Assembly: GCA_019188255.1 (NCBI GenBank)
Contig: JAETXT010000004.1
Coordinates: forward strand, 4,836,001 to 4,900,000
DNA length: 64,000 bases
Direction: 5' to 3'
Origin: Verticillium longisporum
Lineage: Eukaryota > Ascomycota > Sordariomycetes > Glomerellales > Plectosphaerellaceae
The position numbers were made by a program, and so were the translations under genes. The notes below the pieces were generated by a model. The model worked only from the letters and a program-made list of their open reading frames with translations. It was not told where the DNA came from and searched no databases. Positions 1 through 10,501 of the stretch are shown here, piece after piece; position 1 is the first letter of the stretch; every line of letters starts with the position of its first letter.

Positions 1-258
1 GACGAGCTCACGCCCGGCTCGAACAGCGGGACCACGGCTGGAGGAAGCAGCAGCGCGGCGGGCGGATTTGCCCGCAAGAGCGAGGATGTCAGGAGCGGAC
101 GCACGGGCGACGGGACGAGCCGCGGGGCGCAGACTGATCGCGACAGCATCCCGAGCACGGAGGCCCTGTTGGAGGGGCAGGAGCCGAGTTTCTTCTCCGT
201 CGTCATGGGGCCGAGGAGGGCTCTGCGGGTTGTTAATGGGGCCGAGGATACCCGGTAG
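1..258 (+). CDS. 3' end of a cut gene, hydrophilic C-terminal tail
   Basis: Frame 1 is open from the first base to a TAG at 256-258, giving 85 residues with no start inside the window. The segment is rich in Gly, Ser, Thr, Arg and Asp, with high third-position GC like a normal coding exon of this genome. It ends in a short hydrophobic patch (PSFFSVVMG) and a charged tail. It reads as a disordered C-terminal tail. No domain is recognisable and the function is unknown; the body of the gene lies upstream. Confidence 0.5.
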   Translation, partial: DELTPGSNSGTTAGGSSSAAGGFARKSEDVRSGRTGDGTSRGAQTDRDSIPSTEALLEGQEPSFFSVVMGPRRALRVVNGAEDTR

Positions 259-1059
259 ATACGTGTTTTACGAGACATGAGCACACGACTTGGCGAGGCT
301 TTTTGGGTGGAATAAGGCTTTGAAGGCGTGTTCGGCGACGAGGTGCCTTTGTTCGATACCCTTTCTTTTCGTGCAGCATACAGAGCAATTGAGCATTTAC
401 ATGACCGATCAATCTTACTGATACTTTTGGCATCAACTGCACAGGGACTAGGGTGAGGATTCGGGCAGACATGCGTTCACAGACCTTTGTGCTACTCAAC
501 GACAGCTCAGCGACTAATTCGTCAACCAGAGTGAGCGCATGAGAACTTTTGGACGTTCACCGTGTGTATACGTGTATTCATTGGCGGTGATGTCTTGGAT
601 TTACTGCCATGAACGGTGGTCCTCTGCTGGACACCTCCCCTCTGAACAACAAGTATCATATCACTAATGAATAAGACGTGCTCAGCTAACGAATGTTTGC
701 GTCTCTTTTGATTGAAGGGCGAGTACAATGTAAACCAAGGTTGTGACCACTCCAACAATGCCTACGATAAACCTTTTGATGGCCTACTAGTCCACAATTG
801 CACCCTCCCTCCCCACCAGTCCTGTTCCAAGAGCCAAACTCTGGAAGTGCATCTGCTACGTAGCTCGGGAACCTTCAGTGCAAAGCTGAAGAACTGTGAC
901 ACTAAACAATCAGCCATCATACAGAGATGTTGTGCATCCCATGGCTCATGGGACGCTGAGCAAAGGGGACAGGACAAAGCGCTTACTGTTTCCGAGGTCC
1001 GAGCGAGTATCGCCTCCACGCGTCTGGTCAAGACATCCAGCTTCTGAAAGCCGGGAACA
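259..1059. other. Intergenic, no supported gene
   Basis: No convincing coding potential on either strand. Short frames present have no domain, signal peptide or splice structure. The region probably holds the 3' UTRs of the flanking, converging genes. Confidence 0.5.
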
Positions 1060-1821
1060 CTAATTGGCCTTCCCCTCGGCCCCCTCGAGGCGGGCGATGA
1101 GATCCTCGGCGCACTCCGGGTCCTGAAGACAAGCCATTACTCCCTCGAGAGCAATTGGATCGATCTGCCTCTTTGTGATCTCTCCACTAGCACCGGCAAC
1201 CTGTGCATCCTGGCGGCCGATGAGCTTCTTGGCGCACCCCGGGTCGGCGAGACAAGCCGTCACTCCACTGAGATTAATGGGAATGCCCTGCCTCTTGCTC
1301 TTCTTGGTGCCATCGATCAGCTCGTCGATTTGATCGAACAGGTCCTTGCGGCACTTGGCGGTGTCGATGCATGTCTGCACATTTCCGATGTTATCCAAGA
1401 TCTCTTTCGTGTTCTCGGGTTCCAGGACCTGGCCCGGTATCTTGAGCTTATCGAGCTTCTTCGCGCATGCAGGGGTGTTACTGCAAGTCAACAATTTGTC
1501 CTGAAACTCCTGGAAGTCATCCGCCTCCTGCCTCTTGTCGTGTAGGAAGCGAGCGGAGGAAGCAGAACGGGTGCCTTGCCGGAGCTTCTTCAAGCAATCG
1601 GGGTTGTTGATGCAAGCCGCTATTAGGCCGGGAATAGGCGAGAACTGTCTCTTCTCAACCTTGTCATTGCTGGTGTTATCGAGCCCTGGCACCGCCCACT
1701 ATTAGTACCTGCATGACGCGGAGGATGGCTTCGACACTTGATCTTACCCAGGCTGCTCAGTCAGGGGAGCAGCGATTGCCAAAGAGGCGGCAGAGGCTGC
1801 GAGAATGGCGGAGACCTTCAT
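1060..1821 (-). CDS. Secreted Kex2-processed repeat precursor (KEP-like) with C-x5-C units
   Basis: Two exons: 1821-1748 and 1669-1060, intron 1747-1670 (donor GTAAGA, branch-like CTAAT, acceptor ACCAG); 227 aa. The phase rules out the nearer CCAG acceptor, which would run into a stop. Exon 1 encodes a signal peptide starting MKVSAILAASAASLAIA. The mature part has four dibasic sites, each a KR followed by Gln, at residues 31-32, 70-71, 150-151 and 191-192. The segments they bound share a motif of the form xACxxxPxCxKKL. Five C-x5-C pairs occur (CINNPDC, CSNTPAC, CIDTAKC, CLADPGC, CLQDPEC). This is the layout of fungal kexin-processed proteins: signal peptide, repeated cores, KR cleavage. Each released peptide would begin with Gln, able to form pyroglutamate. 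The role is unknown; secreted peptides, a structural surface protein or a RiPP-like precursor are all possible. Confidence 0.7.
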
Positions 1822-1950
1822 ATTGAAGAACGGCTGTCTGTGGTTGTTTACGTGCGAGTGTCGGTGACAATCTGGTGGTCGGGCTGGAACGTAAACTTTG
1901 AAAGACGCTGAGTAGACAAAGTACCGCTTTGTTGTGGCATGAATGGGTCA

Positions 1951-1958
1951 TTATATAT
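1951..1958 (-). promoter_or_regulatory. TATA-like box of the KEP-like gene
   Basis: On the minus strand TATATAA lies about 130 nt upstream of the start codon at 1821, a plausible core promoter distance for a fungal secreted-protein gene. Confidence 0.35.
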
Positions 1959-2945
1959 CTTTCTCGACGACGCATCCGAACCAGAGCAAAGCATTTTTCT
2001 CGGCCACCTTGAACGTCATACCTTGTAGAGCAGAAGCAATGAGGCAGGGTGTCTCTGCCGCGACTCAAAACGGTTGGCACGTAAATTACGCCAATTACGA
2101 TAGCGACTCCCGAGAGGGCGTGACCAGAAACTACATGCCGATGAGAGCGACCTGTCCCTTGGAATCCCGGCGATTTGTCTCGGCACTCATCGTTCAATGT
2201 TGCAATCCCGAGCCGTGCAACACGAAGGGCTCGATTCATTGGTGCACGAAGGGTAGGGGTAAGTTATGGACTTGAAGTACACCACAACATCAGGGTCATC
2301 GGAGCAGCTTGTGGCCCCAACAGCAGTTACTGGATCAGGTAGCACTCAAACTTGCGCGGTCTTCATCCTGTATCGCACATGTCATGCTGAGATTCATTCC
2401 CTGAGCTGTCGCAGGGTGCCATTGTGCTAGGGCAGAGGGAGGGTCAGAGCTCGGGGCGTGGATGAGACAGGTGGACCCACGGGCCGAAGAGGATCAGGAA
2501 CGGGCCGCCCTACTGGTCTCTATCTTGTAATACTCCGGGCTCGTGTTGGGACGACACGGCTGGCAAGTTAGGTATTCCCATCAAAATGTCTAGGTGATGT
2601 CTGATGAATGAACGTTAGCTGCCTTGATCGAGGGGATAGGCATTCTTCAAGCCGCGAGGCTGCCTACTTTGTTGAACAACTCAAATTCCTGTTCGAAACG
2701 GAATCGGTGAAGAGCGACAGTCACATAGAGCTGACCTGTCGGGTTGTATCGGAGGTCTTATCGTCTTGTTTGCTCTCACAGCGGTGACCAGCCATGACCG
2801 TCACAGGAGTGCATCCTGCCTCTGTCAGCGGCAAACTCTAACGGGGGGAGGGAATGCTGGAAGCACTGTGTACATAGCATAGTCGCGAAGATCGCCGGCG
2901 CTTTCATCTTCTGGCTCATATTAGGGTTTCCTTGCGTGAAACAAT

Positions 2946-2970
2946 ATCATCATCATCATCATCATCATCA
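2946..2970. repeat. ATC/CAT trinucleotide microsatellite
   Basis: About eight tandem ATC units, uninterrupted, in intergenic DNA. Confidence 0.9.
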
Positions 2971-4112
2971 CCCGAGATATCACAGGAGAAACTAAATGAA
3001 ATGCCCGCCTCTAATCAACGACTAGTGTCGTGAATAGCGAAGACTAAGTTCAGAACTCACCATGACATGGCAGCTTCAGTCGGAACACTTCTTCATTCTT
3101 CTAATTCAATGAATCCGACGATCTTGGTCTCATCAGTACAGTCTCTAGATGAGCCCTTCCTCAAGTAGAGTATACCCTTTTGTAGTGGCTCGATACCATC
3201 TTCCTTCTATTACGTGGTTGAGCAGCGCAAAGCTCAGCCGGCAAGGCATTTTAGAAGAACGATACAATAGCAAGGACCCTTAGCCTCCATCCTGTACCAA
3301 AAGGTCATAAATTGTGGGACGTCCCGAAACTAGGTATCCAGAGGATAGAGCCCGGTGTAGCATTGAGGCCATCCTTTGCGTGACAGTACAGGGTATCTGA
3401 ACAGAGGGGAATATTGACTACCTTTACAGGTACCAGAACTAACGTAAAGGCTAGTGTCAATGAGACTTTAACTCCTGAAGTCAGAAATAGCCGCCACCAA
3501 GTTGGTAGATTTGCTTTGCGACACAAACGATGTCGTGAATTACTGTAGCATGCCCAGTATAACAGGCCACTAGAGGTGTCTTGTGAGAGCTCAGTCAGTT
3601 CATAGCCCATGTACTTCCAACAACGGGGAGCTGGACAGATATATCAAGATATTCCATTGCGAACCTCTCGAACTACCCAATTGTGGACCCTATTTGTTGG
3701 TGAAGTCTGCCTAGAAGATCTTTTTATCCAAGGTGCAAAATGGCAGATGGGCCTTGTTTCACACAGGCTTATGAGCAGCTTAGTTTGCATTTTCGTGTGA
3801 TTCTCCGTCGTGTCGTCGCCGATCTGCAGAGTGAGAGCCCTCATCACAAAAATGCGAAAATCCCAAACGTCATGGTGTGTTTGGTGTTTTTCAGCGTCTA
3901 TAGCAACGATCCTTCACTGGTCCCACAATGGTGGTGCGAGGGGGGAAGTCCTGAATGGCACACGTGCCTAGACCGCTGCAAAATTGGGTGGAATCTCCAA
4001 CCCCACCACCAGGCAGTTCAAGCTGCAACATCTTGCTCACCACTGATTATCCGACTAGCAGCGCACCACATTTGGAAGGAGTCTTTCATCCGAGCTGTGA
4101 TTCTACTTTGCT

Positions 4113-4847
4113 ATGGCAATCCAGATCCCTAGCCGAATAACATTTGAAGGCTCCGATAAGGTCCGGAAATGGGGCGACGCGGCGCGACTTCGCAGGGAAG
4201 TGGAGGCCATGACCTTCGTCCAGCGCGAGACCTCCGTTCCCGTCCCTACCGTTCTCGAAGTCTACATTGATGATCAGTACGATGAAGACAAATGCTGGAT
4301 TCTCATGGAACGACTGCCAGGATCTCAACTCGGCACGGCGTGGCCCGAGATGGATGAAGACGCACGTTCAGAAACAATCAGGCAACTCAGGTCGTACCTG
4401 GAACAGATCCATCACCTTCGCCCCGCTGGTGCCGGGGTAATCGGATCCGTTTCAGGGGGCGCGGCCTTTGACCATCGACTGAGCAATATGCATACATGCG
4501 GGCCTTTTGCTTCCGTTGCTGACTTTCACGACTTCCTCGTCGCCCCTGTCAAACAATCACCACGTCCCGGAACATTCGCGAAATATAGGACTCGATTCCC
4601 TGATACGTACGAGATACGGTTCGCCCATGCAGATCTTTCGTGGGAGAATATCCTCGTGGACGCATCAACAGGAAATATTACAGGTATTTTGGACTGGGAG
4701 ATGGCTGGATACTGGCCGGAATGGTGGGAATACAGAAAAGCATTGTTCGGTTCGCGAAGTCAGCCGTGGTGGATCCAAGTACTCAAGCAAGTCATGACGG
4801 AGTACTCACGAGAAACAGAAGTTGATATGGATGTAGAAATGTTCTAG
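4113..4847 (+). CDS. APH-fold phosphotransferase / kinase-like protein
   Basis: Single exon, 244 aa. The kinase-like APH family signatures are present: an N-lobe segment ending in TSVPVPTVLEVY (residues ~40-52), the ILMERLPGSQLG hinge (~63-74), a Brenner-type catalytic loop HADLSWENILVD (~172-183) with the HxDxxxxN arrangement, and the metal-binding DWE of ILDWEMAGYWPEWWEY (~192-207). Fungal genomes hold many such proteins; relatives phosphorylate choline, fructosamine, aminoglycosides or unknown small molecules, so the substrate cannot be inferred. The protein is slightly shorter than many relatives, and the first ~20 residues usual in the family (the nucleotide-binding strand) look abbreviated, so an upstream exon cannot be excluded. 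Probably cytosolic: no signal peptide. Confidence 0.8.
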   Translation: MAIQIPSRITFEGSDKVRKWGDAARLRREVEAMTFVQRETSVPVPTVLEVYIDDQYDEDKCWILMERLPGSQLGTAWPEMDEDARSETIRQLRSYLEQIHHLRPAGAGVIGSVSGGAAFDHRLSNMHTCGPFASVADFHDFLVAPVKQSPRPGTFAKYRTRFPDTYEIRFAHADLSWENILVDASTGNITGILDWEMAGYWPEWWEYRKALFGSRSQPWWIQVLKQVMTEYSRETEVDMDVEMF

Positions 4848-5176
4848 ATCAGCATTGAGCACCAGACGCAGGGCTTCCGCGGTTCATAGTGGTACGATGC
4901 ATCTCGCGACAGAATGGACACAACAAGCATGATTACTGTAAGAGAAGTTCTTCGACACATGCATGCAGTTTTCACAAAGGGGACTAGATCCCTAATCTTC
5001 TCTGAGAACATTTGCTTTGTCAACCCCAAGTCTATTGACGAGTTTACTAGGGGAGCTAAAACAAGGTACCCAGTACAACTTATCCAATCTCCTACACCTT
5101 TGACATCCCAATCCAGTCCAACCCGGACATCAAGCCACGAGCCTCTCAAAATCCTAGCACAATATCCCTCTTGCCC
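4848..5176. other. Convergent intergenic spacer
   Basis: Lies between two converging genes and probably contains both 3' UTRs. Nothing else is recognisable. Confidence 0.5.
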
Positions 5177-5458
5177 TTAAACAGAAAGGATAGGCTCTCC
5201 ACACCAAAGGGTGATGCAAACACCACGAGGGGCGCTGCAGATACCGCAGCTCTCGTTGCAGCAGACGAGGCCGGCTCCGCACTTGTTGGGGCCGCACTGT
5301 ACACCGGCTTCGAGCCCGGGAGCAGCCATGGCAAAAGTGATTTTTTCGGTAGACGGGGTGGTGGCGGGGGCTTCGTCACGGGCCGCCATGTCAGCGGGGC
5401 GAGCGACGGCACCCAGGGCGATGGTGGCCAGGATAGCGAGGGTCTTGAAAGAAAGCAT
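5177..5458 (-). CDS. Small secreted cysteine-rich protein
   Basis: Single exon, 93 aa, starting MLSFKTLAILATIALGAVARPA, a clear signal peptide. A short acidic/threonine linker follows, then a compact cysteine domain with eight Cys spaced C-x4-C-x5-CC-x3-C-x2-C-x6-C-x4-C (from VQCGPNKC to TLWC, residues ~53-87). The signature with CCNESCGIC recurs in secreted proteins of many fungi, but its biochemical role is not established; candidate effector or surface/antimicrobial peptide. All Cys can pair as four disulfides. A TATA-like box lies about 125 nt upstream. The opposite strand also has open frames here; the signal peptide and Cys pattern decide the strand. Confidence 0.85.
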   Translation of the reverse strand: MLSFKTLAILATIALGAVARPADMAARDEAPATTPSTEKITFAMAAPGLEAGVQCGPNKCGAGLVCCNESCGICSAPRGVCITLWCGEPILSV

Positions 5459-5955
5459 GTTTTCGGTTGATTGAAAGAGGTTATCGAATTTTGTGAGAAG
5501 ACGATATTGATGGCTAGTCTTAAGGGAGGTCGTGTGTGAGGGTCATCGAAAGGTGGTGTCGAAGATTGGGGCAGCATGTCGTCTTTATACAATTTTATCG
5601 CTCAGGGACCAAGTATGTTGTTCTCGTATCAAGAAGACCAAGCACTTTCTTCTCGTATACACACACACAAGTTTATTACGCCTGGTGGCCTAGAGCCAAT
5701 AAGGCACTATTCGCTATTGTACATGGTCGCTTCCTGTAGTCTGTCCGAAACTCCCAAGCCCATAAGGGGTCGTCTTTCCGCCGGTTTCTCATGGGGTTTA
5801 GATTGTATTGGCAAGCTGCTTGAAGGCTATTCTTCAAGTGTTCAGAGTCCTATCTACGGCGACTGAAGCGGCGCCTGCTGTTATTGACACGAGGTGTGGG
5901 TGTTAGGTTCGATTAGTAGGGAAGGGGGGTTTGCCGTGATAGGTCTCATCAAGGA
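5459..5955. other. Promoter region of the secreted protein gene and 3' flank of the LINE
   Basis: No gene. Contains the TATA-like box above and, towards 5955, presumably the LINE 3' untranslated end. I could not fix the element's exact 3' terminus: no clear poly-A tail or target-site duplication. Confidence 0.4.
5584..5589 (-). promoter_or_regulatory. TATA-like box of the small secreted protein gene
   Basis: TATAAA on the minus strand about 125 nt before the start codon at 5458. Confidence 0.35.
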
Positions 5956-8900
5956 TCACACATTCTCTAGCCGGCCCGTGGCCTTCGCAAAGCGTATCGT
6001 AGCTCGGACTGCTTTCATGTTTGGCTTCCAGTCATCACCATCTGATGTTGTCTTTCCTCCCAGGTGGAAAGAAACGTTGTCTCTTTGTGCGCCAGGGCAC
6101 ATGAGTGTCTCGGCGCGTTGTGTTGCCCACCGTGTGCATCGAAGGAGGAAGTGCTCTACCGTCTCTCTCGCGTGTCCGCATGCGCATTGGGCTGACGCTA
6201 CTGCCTTGATTCGGAAAAGTGACGCGTTGAGCCTCGCCATGCCTGTCCTGAGCTGGGCCAGCATGCTCGCTTCTATCCAGGAAAGGTTGTTGTATAGTTC
6301 TCGAGTGTGCTTGCCAGGAAGAGCTATATCTATTTCCTTCGAGAGTTTTCCAACCTTGTCCGGTAGTCGTCTCTCTACACGTAGTTTGCGTCTTGCAGCA
6401 TTGAGGGTGGTGGACCGCATCTTCGGGAACTGCTTTTCTGGTGAGGCGCCCTCTCGGCTGGCCTTGCGTGCTTCTCCTTTCGCTCGCTTCAGGAGGTCGT
6501 CCTCGAGATGACTAGGCAGCCAAACGGCTGCGATGGTGTTTCCGGTCTCTCGAAGTCGAGTGACCGCTTCGTAGATGCAGCGAACGTACTCTTGTCCAGA
6601 TTGTTGACGGGGTTTCGAAGTGTCAGCACCGCGGCTTTGTTACTTGTCAGTAACGTTACCCTCTGGCCCCTTAGCTGTGGCAGAAACCGCAGCGCGTACG
6701 CCGCCGCCACGAGTTCTCCGGAAAACGGGTTCTGATCGGTCCTCATGCCGTGGGTGAAAGAAAAGGTCTCGGGCACCGTTCCTGGTCCCTCGATGACTCC
6801 GCCGACCCCGACCAGCTCGTTTCGTGCCGAGCTGCTGACGGCGATGCGCACCATCGCGTCCTGGTCGACACGCGTCGATGTTGAGTCGTCATTCCATTCG
6901 GCAATGGTCTGCATTCTTTCCATCCACGGCGGAAGTGTGAATGGGTTGATGGTTTCCAGGTTCTCCATTGGAATCTCGTTGAGCGCAGTTGCCAGTTGGA
7001 AAAATGGTGAGCGGTGGAAACGCCTGAACTTCCGCATGCGAGCAGTCAGTTTTCGAAGCGGGTTGGTCTCGGGCAGTGCGTGGAGATCCGTCCAAAGCTT
7101 GATAGCCCTTCTCGTGAATCGCTCTGGTGCACTGGCGATGTGAGCCTCCGCTTCTGCTACGCTCGTGGCTATCGTGATGAACGCTCCAATGATTGCCTGC
7201 GCTCCGACCTTTTGGACGCGATTGATTGCTGCCGCCGTCCGATCTTTGCATCGGTGCCTCCAGACGTTAGAGGCATAATCCACCACCGGAGCCACGGTGG
7301 CCGTGAATAGCTGCCGTGCTGTCGCCGGGGTCAATCCTCTCAGTCGTTTCAGCTCCATAGCAGCCTCCAATCCCTTGGTCGCCACTCTTGCAATGTGTTC
7401 CCTATACCTGAGTCCAATGTCCATGATCACGCCGAGGATCTTGACATGCTGTTTGGGTTCGACTGTTTGCCCTTTGATAGTGAAGGGTTCCGAATCGGAC
7501 CTTTTGGCCCATCGGGTGAAGTGGATGACCGCAGTCTTGTCCGCTTCGAAAGTTGCACCGCTTCTCCGCTCCCAGTCCAATGCCTTTTCGATGATTGCCT
7601 CAATTCCTTTACGGTTGTCTTGCGTGGTTGGGCCAGCGACCCAGGCTGTAAAGTCGTCGACGAAGGCTATAGCTCCCCCATAGCAGTTGATCTTCTGTTG
7701 TACAAGGTCTGCGTTGAAGAACAGAAACAAGATGGGTGACAGTGGTGATCCTTGCGGTAGTCCGGCCTGCGGCAGGGTCCGGACCTCTGATGCTTGGCCG
7801 TTGACCTGAATTGTCGCCGTCCGATCTGAGCAGAATGCCTCTACCCAACGGAGCAACTCTCCTGGGAGGCCCCTCGCTCTCATTCTCTGAATAAGTCTCT
7901 CTTTACACACTCCATTGTACGCTCCCTTCACATCGAAGCTCACGAGGCTGACCACCCAACGATTTCTCCATGCTGCGTAGATTTGTTCTTGCAGCAGCAC
8001 TAACGCTTGTTCTGCTGACCTCTGTTTGCGGGCCCCGAAGTGGTTCGTAGGCAACAACCCGTGCGTTTCGACTGCATGGGATATCCTCTCCGCAACAACC
8101 GACTCGAGAACCTTGCCGAGCGTGGCGAGGAGCGAGATGGGCCTCCAAGCCTTGGCGATGGTGTAGTCTGCTTTGCCGGGCTTTTTGAGCGGGATGATCT
8201 TGGCGTGCCTCCATTGGTCGGGGAGTACTCCTTCCTCTAGTGATGCGCGGAAAATCGCCAGGACCCTGTGCTTGACGGCTGGCCAAATCTGTTTCCAGAC
8301 CATCGCTGGCAACCCGTCCTCACCAGGTGCTTTCCACGATTTCGTCGCGAAAAGACGGCGTTCGACTTCTTCCATCGTGATGTTGGGCATGTTAACAGCT
8401 GATTCGCGTTGAGGTCTCTCCCCTTCCTCTTCGATATGCTCCGGTAGGGACGGGAAGAAAGTGGTAAGCAGTTCAACCGCTTGCTCTTTGCTGTTGGTCG
8501 TCCGTGTGCCATCAGCCTTCACAAGTTGTGGCACCTTGCCGAACGCCGCATCGTCGCCAGACTTCAGATACTTGGCGGCCTTCCAGATGTTGTCGTTGTT
8601 GGCCAGGAAGTCATTCCAATGGGTTTTCTTCTGTTGTCGAATGGCATCATGGTATTGTTTCGCTGCTCCCTTGGCCGTGTTCTCCAGTGCTTCATCGTTC
8701 CGTCCTGCCCGTCTTGCTGCCCTCGCCCGGTTTCTCCAATGTGTGTGGATGTGGCGGAGCTGCGTAAGATCCGCCGTCCACCACCGCTTCGCGTATGGCG
8801 ATGGTTTGGCTTTCGGTGTCAAGGCCTGTACTGCTCCCAGCACCACTGACATGAGTCTGTCCGTCTTCTCTTGGACCGTGCCTTCCATCGGGACTGTCTC

Positions 8901-9675
8901 GAGTGCCGTGGAGATTCGGGTGTTGATTTCCTTCCATGGCGCGTTTTTGAATAGAGGTCGGTCTTGGGCTTTCGGGGTCGGAACTGATACGTCAAGGATC
9001 GTTTCGATGGTGCGGTGGTCCGACCCGTGCTCTGTCCCGTGCGTCGTACACTTGATCATGGACGCAGCTAGGTCCTCTGACACCAGCACAAGGTCGATTG
9101 TCGATTCGTGGTCTCCGCCTTGCCATGTCTTCGTGCCCCGTGGGAGCATGCTGCAGAGGGAGAGCTCGTTCATTAGGTCGATGATGTTATCGGCTTCACC
9201 CTGTCGTACCGGAGACACGTCGTCTCCTCCCCATAGTTGATCGTGGCGGTTGAAGTCGCCCGCAATGACCACGTCCACCACCTCTCCTGCGGCTCTCCTA
9301 GCATCCGCGACCGCACTACGTATGGTGTTACACGCTTCCTGTAATGCCTGGGTGTCCATCCCCTGCACGTACACGGACACCACCAGTACCAGTCTCTCTG
9401 GGAGCCTCAACAGTGCTGCTGTCATGTCCGGAGACTCTATCAACACCTGTTCCGCCCCCAAATCCTTCCTTATCCAAAGCATGCTTCGGATCGCCCATCG
9501 TCCTTCCCCAGTCGTTGGTGGGACCATCTTTGTCCATCCGTGATGTCCCATCGGAGTCGTCAATAACCGTCCCTTGATCATCCGTGCTTGTGGTTCCTGA
9601 ATGACCAGCACCGCTGCGTCCTGAATGTCCTCGTCGTGTGATGCCGCAGGAAGGCCGCCTCATTTTCGACTGAGG
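5956..9675 (-). pseudogene. LINE ORF2: endonuclease-reverse transcriptase-RNase H, broken by frameshifts
   Basis: The main frame 9611-6489 carries the endonuclease ([35 protein letters not shown]), the RT ([30 protein letters not shown], and AFVDDFTAW as the catalytic box with V in place of the usual A) and the start of RNase H ([13 protein letters not shown]). Just after [15 protein letters not shown] the frame is lost at a G run (6609-6612 on the plus strand; four bases where five restore frame). RNase H continues in another frame to 5956, ending with CACGHARETVEHFLLRC, a zinc-binding-like C-terminus. A second break lies near 9660, where the N-terminal endonuclease sequence changes frame just before [11 protein letters not shown]. 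With two breaks this copy is unlikely to be autonomous unless they are sequence errors. Confidence 0.8.
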
Positions 9676-9769
9676 GGCTACGGAGGAGGAAGAGGGAGAT
9701 GAGGACAAGAACAGTGACCGTCAAGACGACTTGCCGCGCTTGACGGGTGCTGCGACTTGGTGCTAACAT
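5956..9769 (-). mobile_element. Tad1-like non-LTR retrotransposon (LINE), 5'-truncated and frameshifted
   Basis: A single minus-strand polyprotein region with apurinic endonuclease, reverse transcriptase, RNase H and a C-terminal CxC...HxxxxC motif, the order of fungal Tad1-type elements. No gag-like ORF1 is recognisable upstream of 9769, so the copy looks 5'-truncated. Base composition matches neighbouring genes, so it has not been heavily RIP-mutated, unlike the 51-64 kb block. Ends are approximate. Confidence 0.85.
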
Positions 9770-10501
9770 GGTGACGCCGCAACTCTCAAAGCAGTATCAC
9801 GAATGTATCTATCCATCTCCGCGAGCTGAGCATCGGGGGTATCGTCTTCCTTTTTTATGTGACGAGCCAAGACTTTCGGCCCCAGCTTACACTACTGTTG
9901 GTGCAGGGTCCCTGAGTCGGTTGGTGCTTGGTGGCGGCACGGCCCCTGGAGTATTGAGCAGGGGTTTTCTGTCGGCCACCTAAGATTAGGAGGTAAGGTG
10001 TCTCCGTTCGGGCGCTTCGGAGAGGTATGCCGCTGGCCAAGGGCCTGATCGACAGGGCGCGGCGCGTGTTGGTGGCAGGGCGGTTGGTGATGTGAGTGAA
10101 TGCTGCTGCAAGGTGGATTTGTGTGACATCGTGAGTGCTATGGACAATGAAAAGTAGGTGGTGCTACTGAAGTCGCCTAGGCATACCTATAGCTGAGAGG
10201 CTATCGAGTTGTGGCCAGTGACATGGATGAAGTATATATAGAAACTCCATCATCCAAGTCTTATGTCGTACGACCTGTCCTCCAGCACAACTCAACAGTT
10301 CGTGGCTCTGCTTCATAGTTACTTCGCTCGGTCATCACCAACAGCCATCAGATGCCCAGACCTTCGCTGCTGAATCAATCATTATATCAAAGGGGTATCT
10401 AAGCCCAACCGTCAGATAGCTAGATGACAATGTCCACGCTCGCCATGCCCTGCCATGCCATGCCATGCAATCAATGCAACATTTTGCCCAGCTTCAGGCG
10501 C
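9770..10501. other. Intergenic between LINE and S41 gene
   Basis: No gene recognised. There is a short CATGC-rich stretch near 10443-10470 (repeats of 'catgccatgc'). This should hold the 3' UTR of the S41 gene. Confidence 0.45.

Larger units (their letters stand above)
1822..4112. other. Long intergenic region
   Basis: 2.3 kb without a supportable gene. It holds the promoter of the KEP-like gene at its left end and an ATC microsatellite at 2946-2970. Frames of about 100 residues near 3305-3610 (minus) and 3740-4132 (plus) lack any domain or splice logic. I see no tRNA or transposon signature. Confidence 0.5.

Noticed and set aside
2690..2712. TTCGAAA loop with flanking ATTCC/GGAAT
   Set aside because: Loop is 10 nt rather than 7 and there is no cloverleaf upstream.
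5894..6511. 205-codon plus-strand frame
   Set aside because: Antisense to the 3' part of the LINE, which shows clear RNase H and zinc-motif coding on the minus strand.
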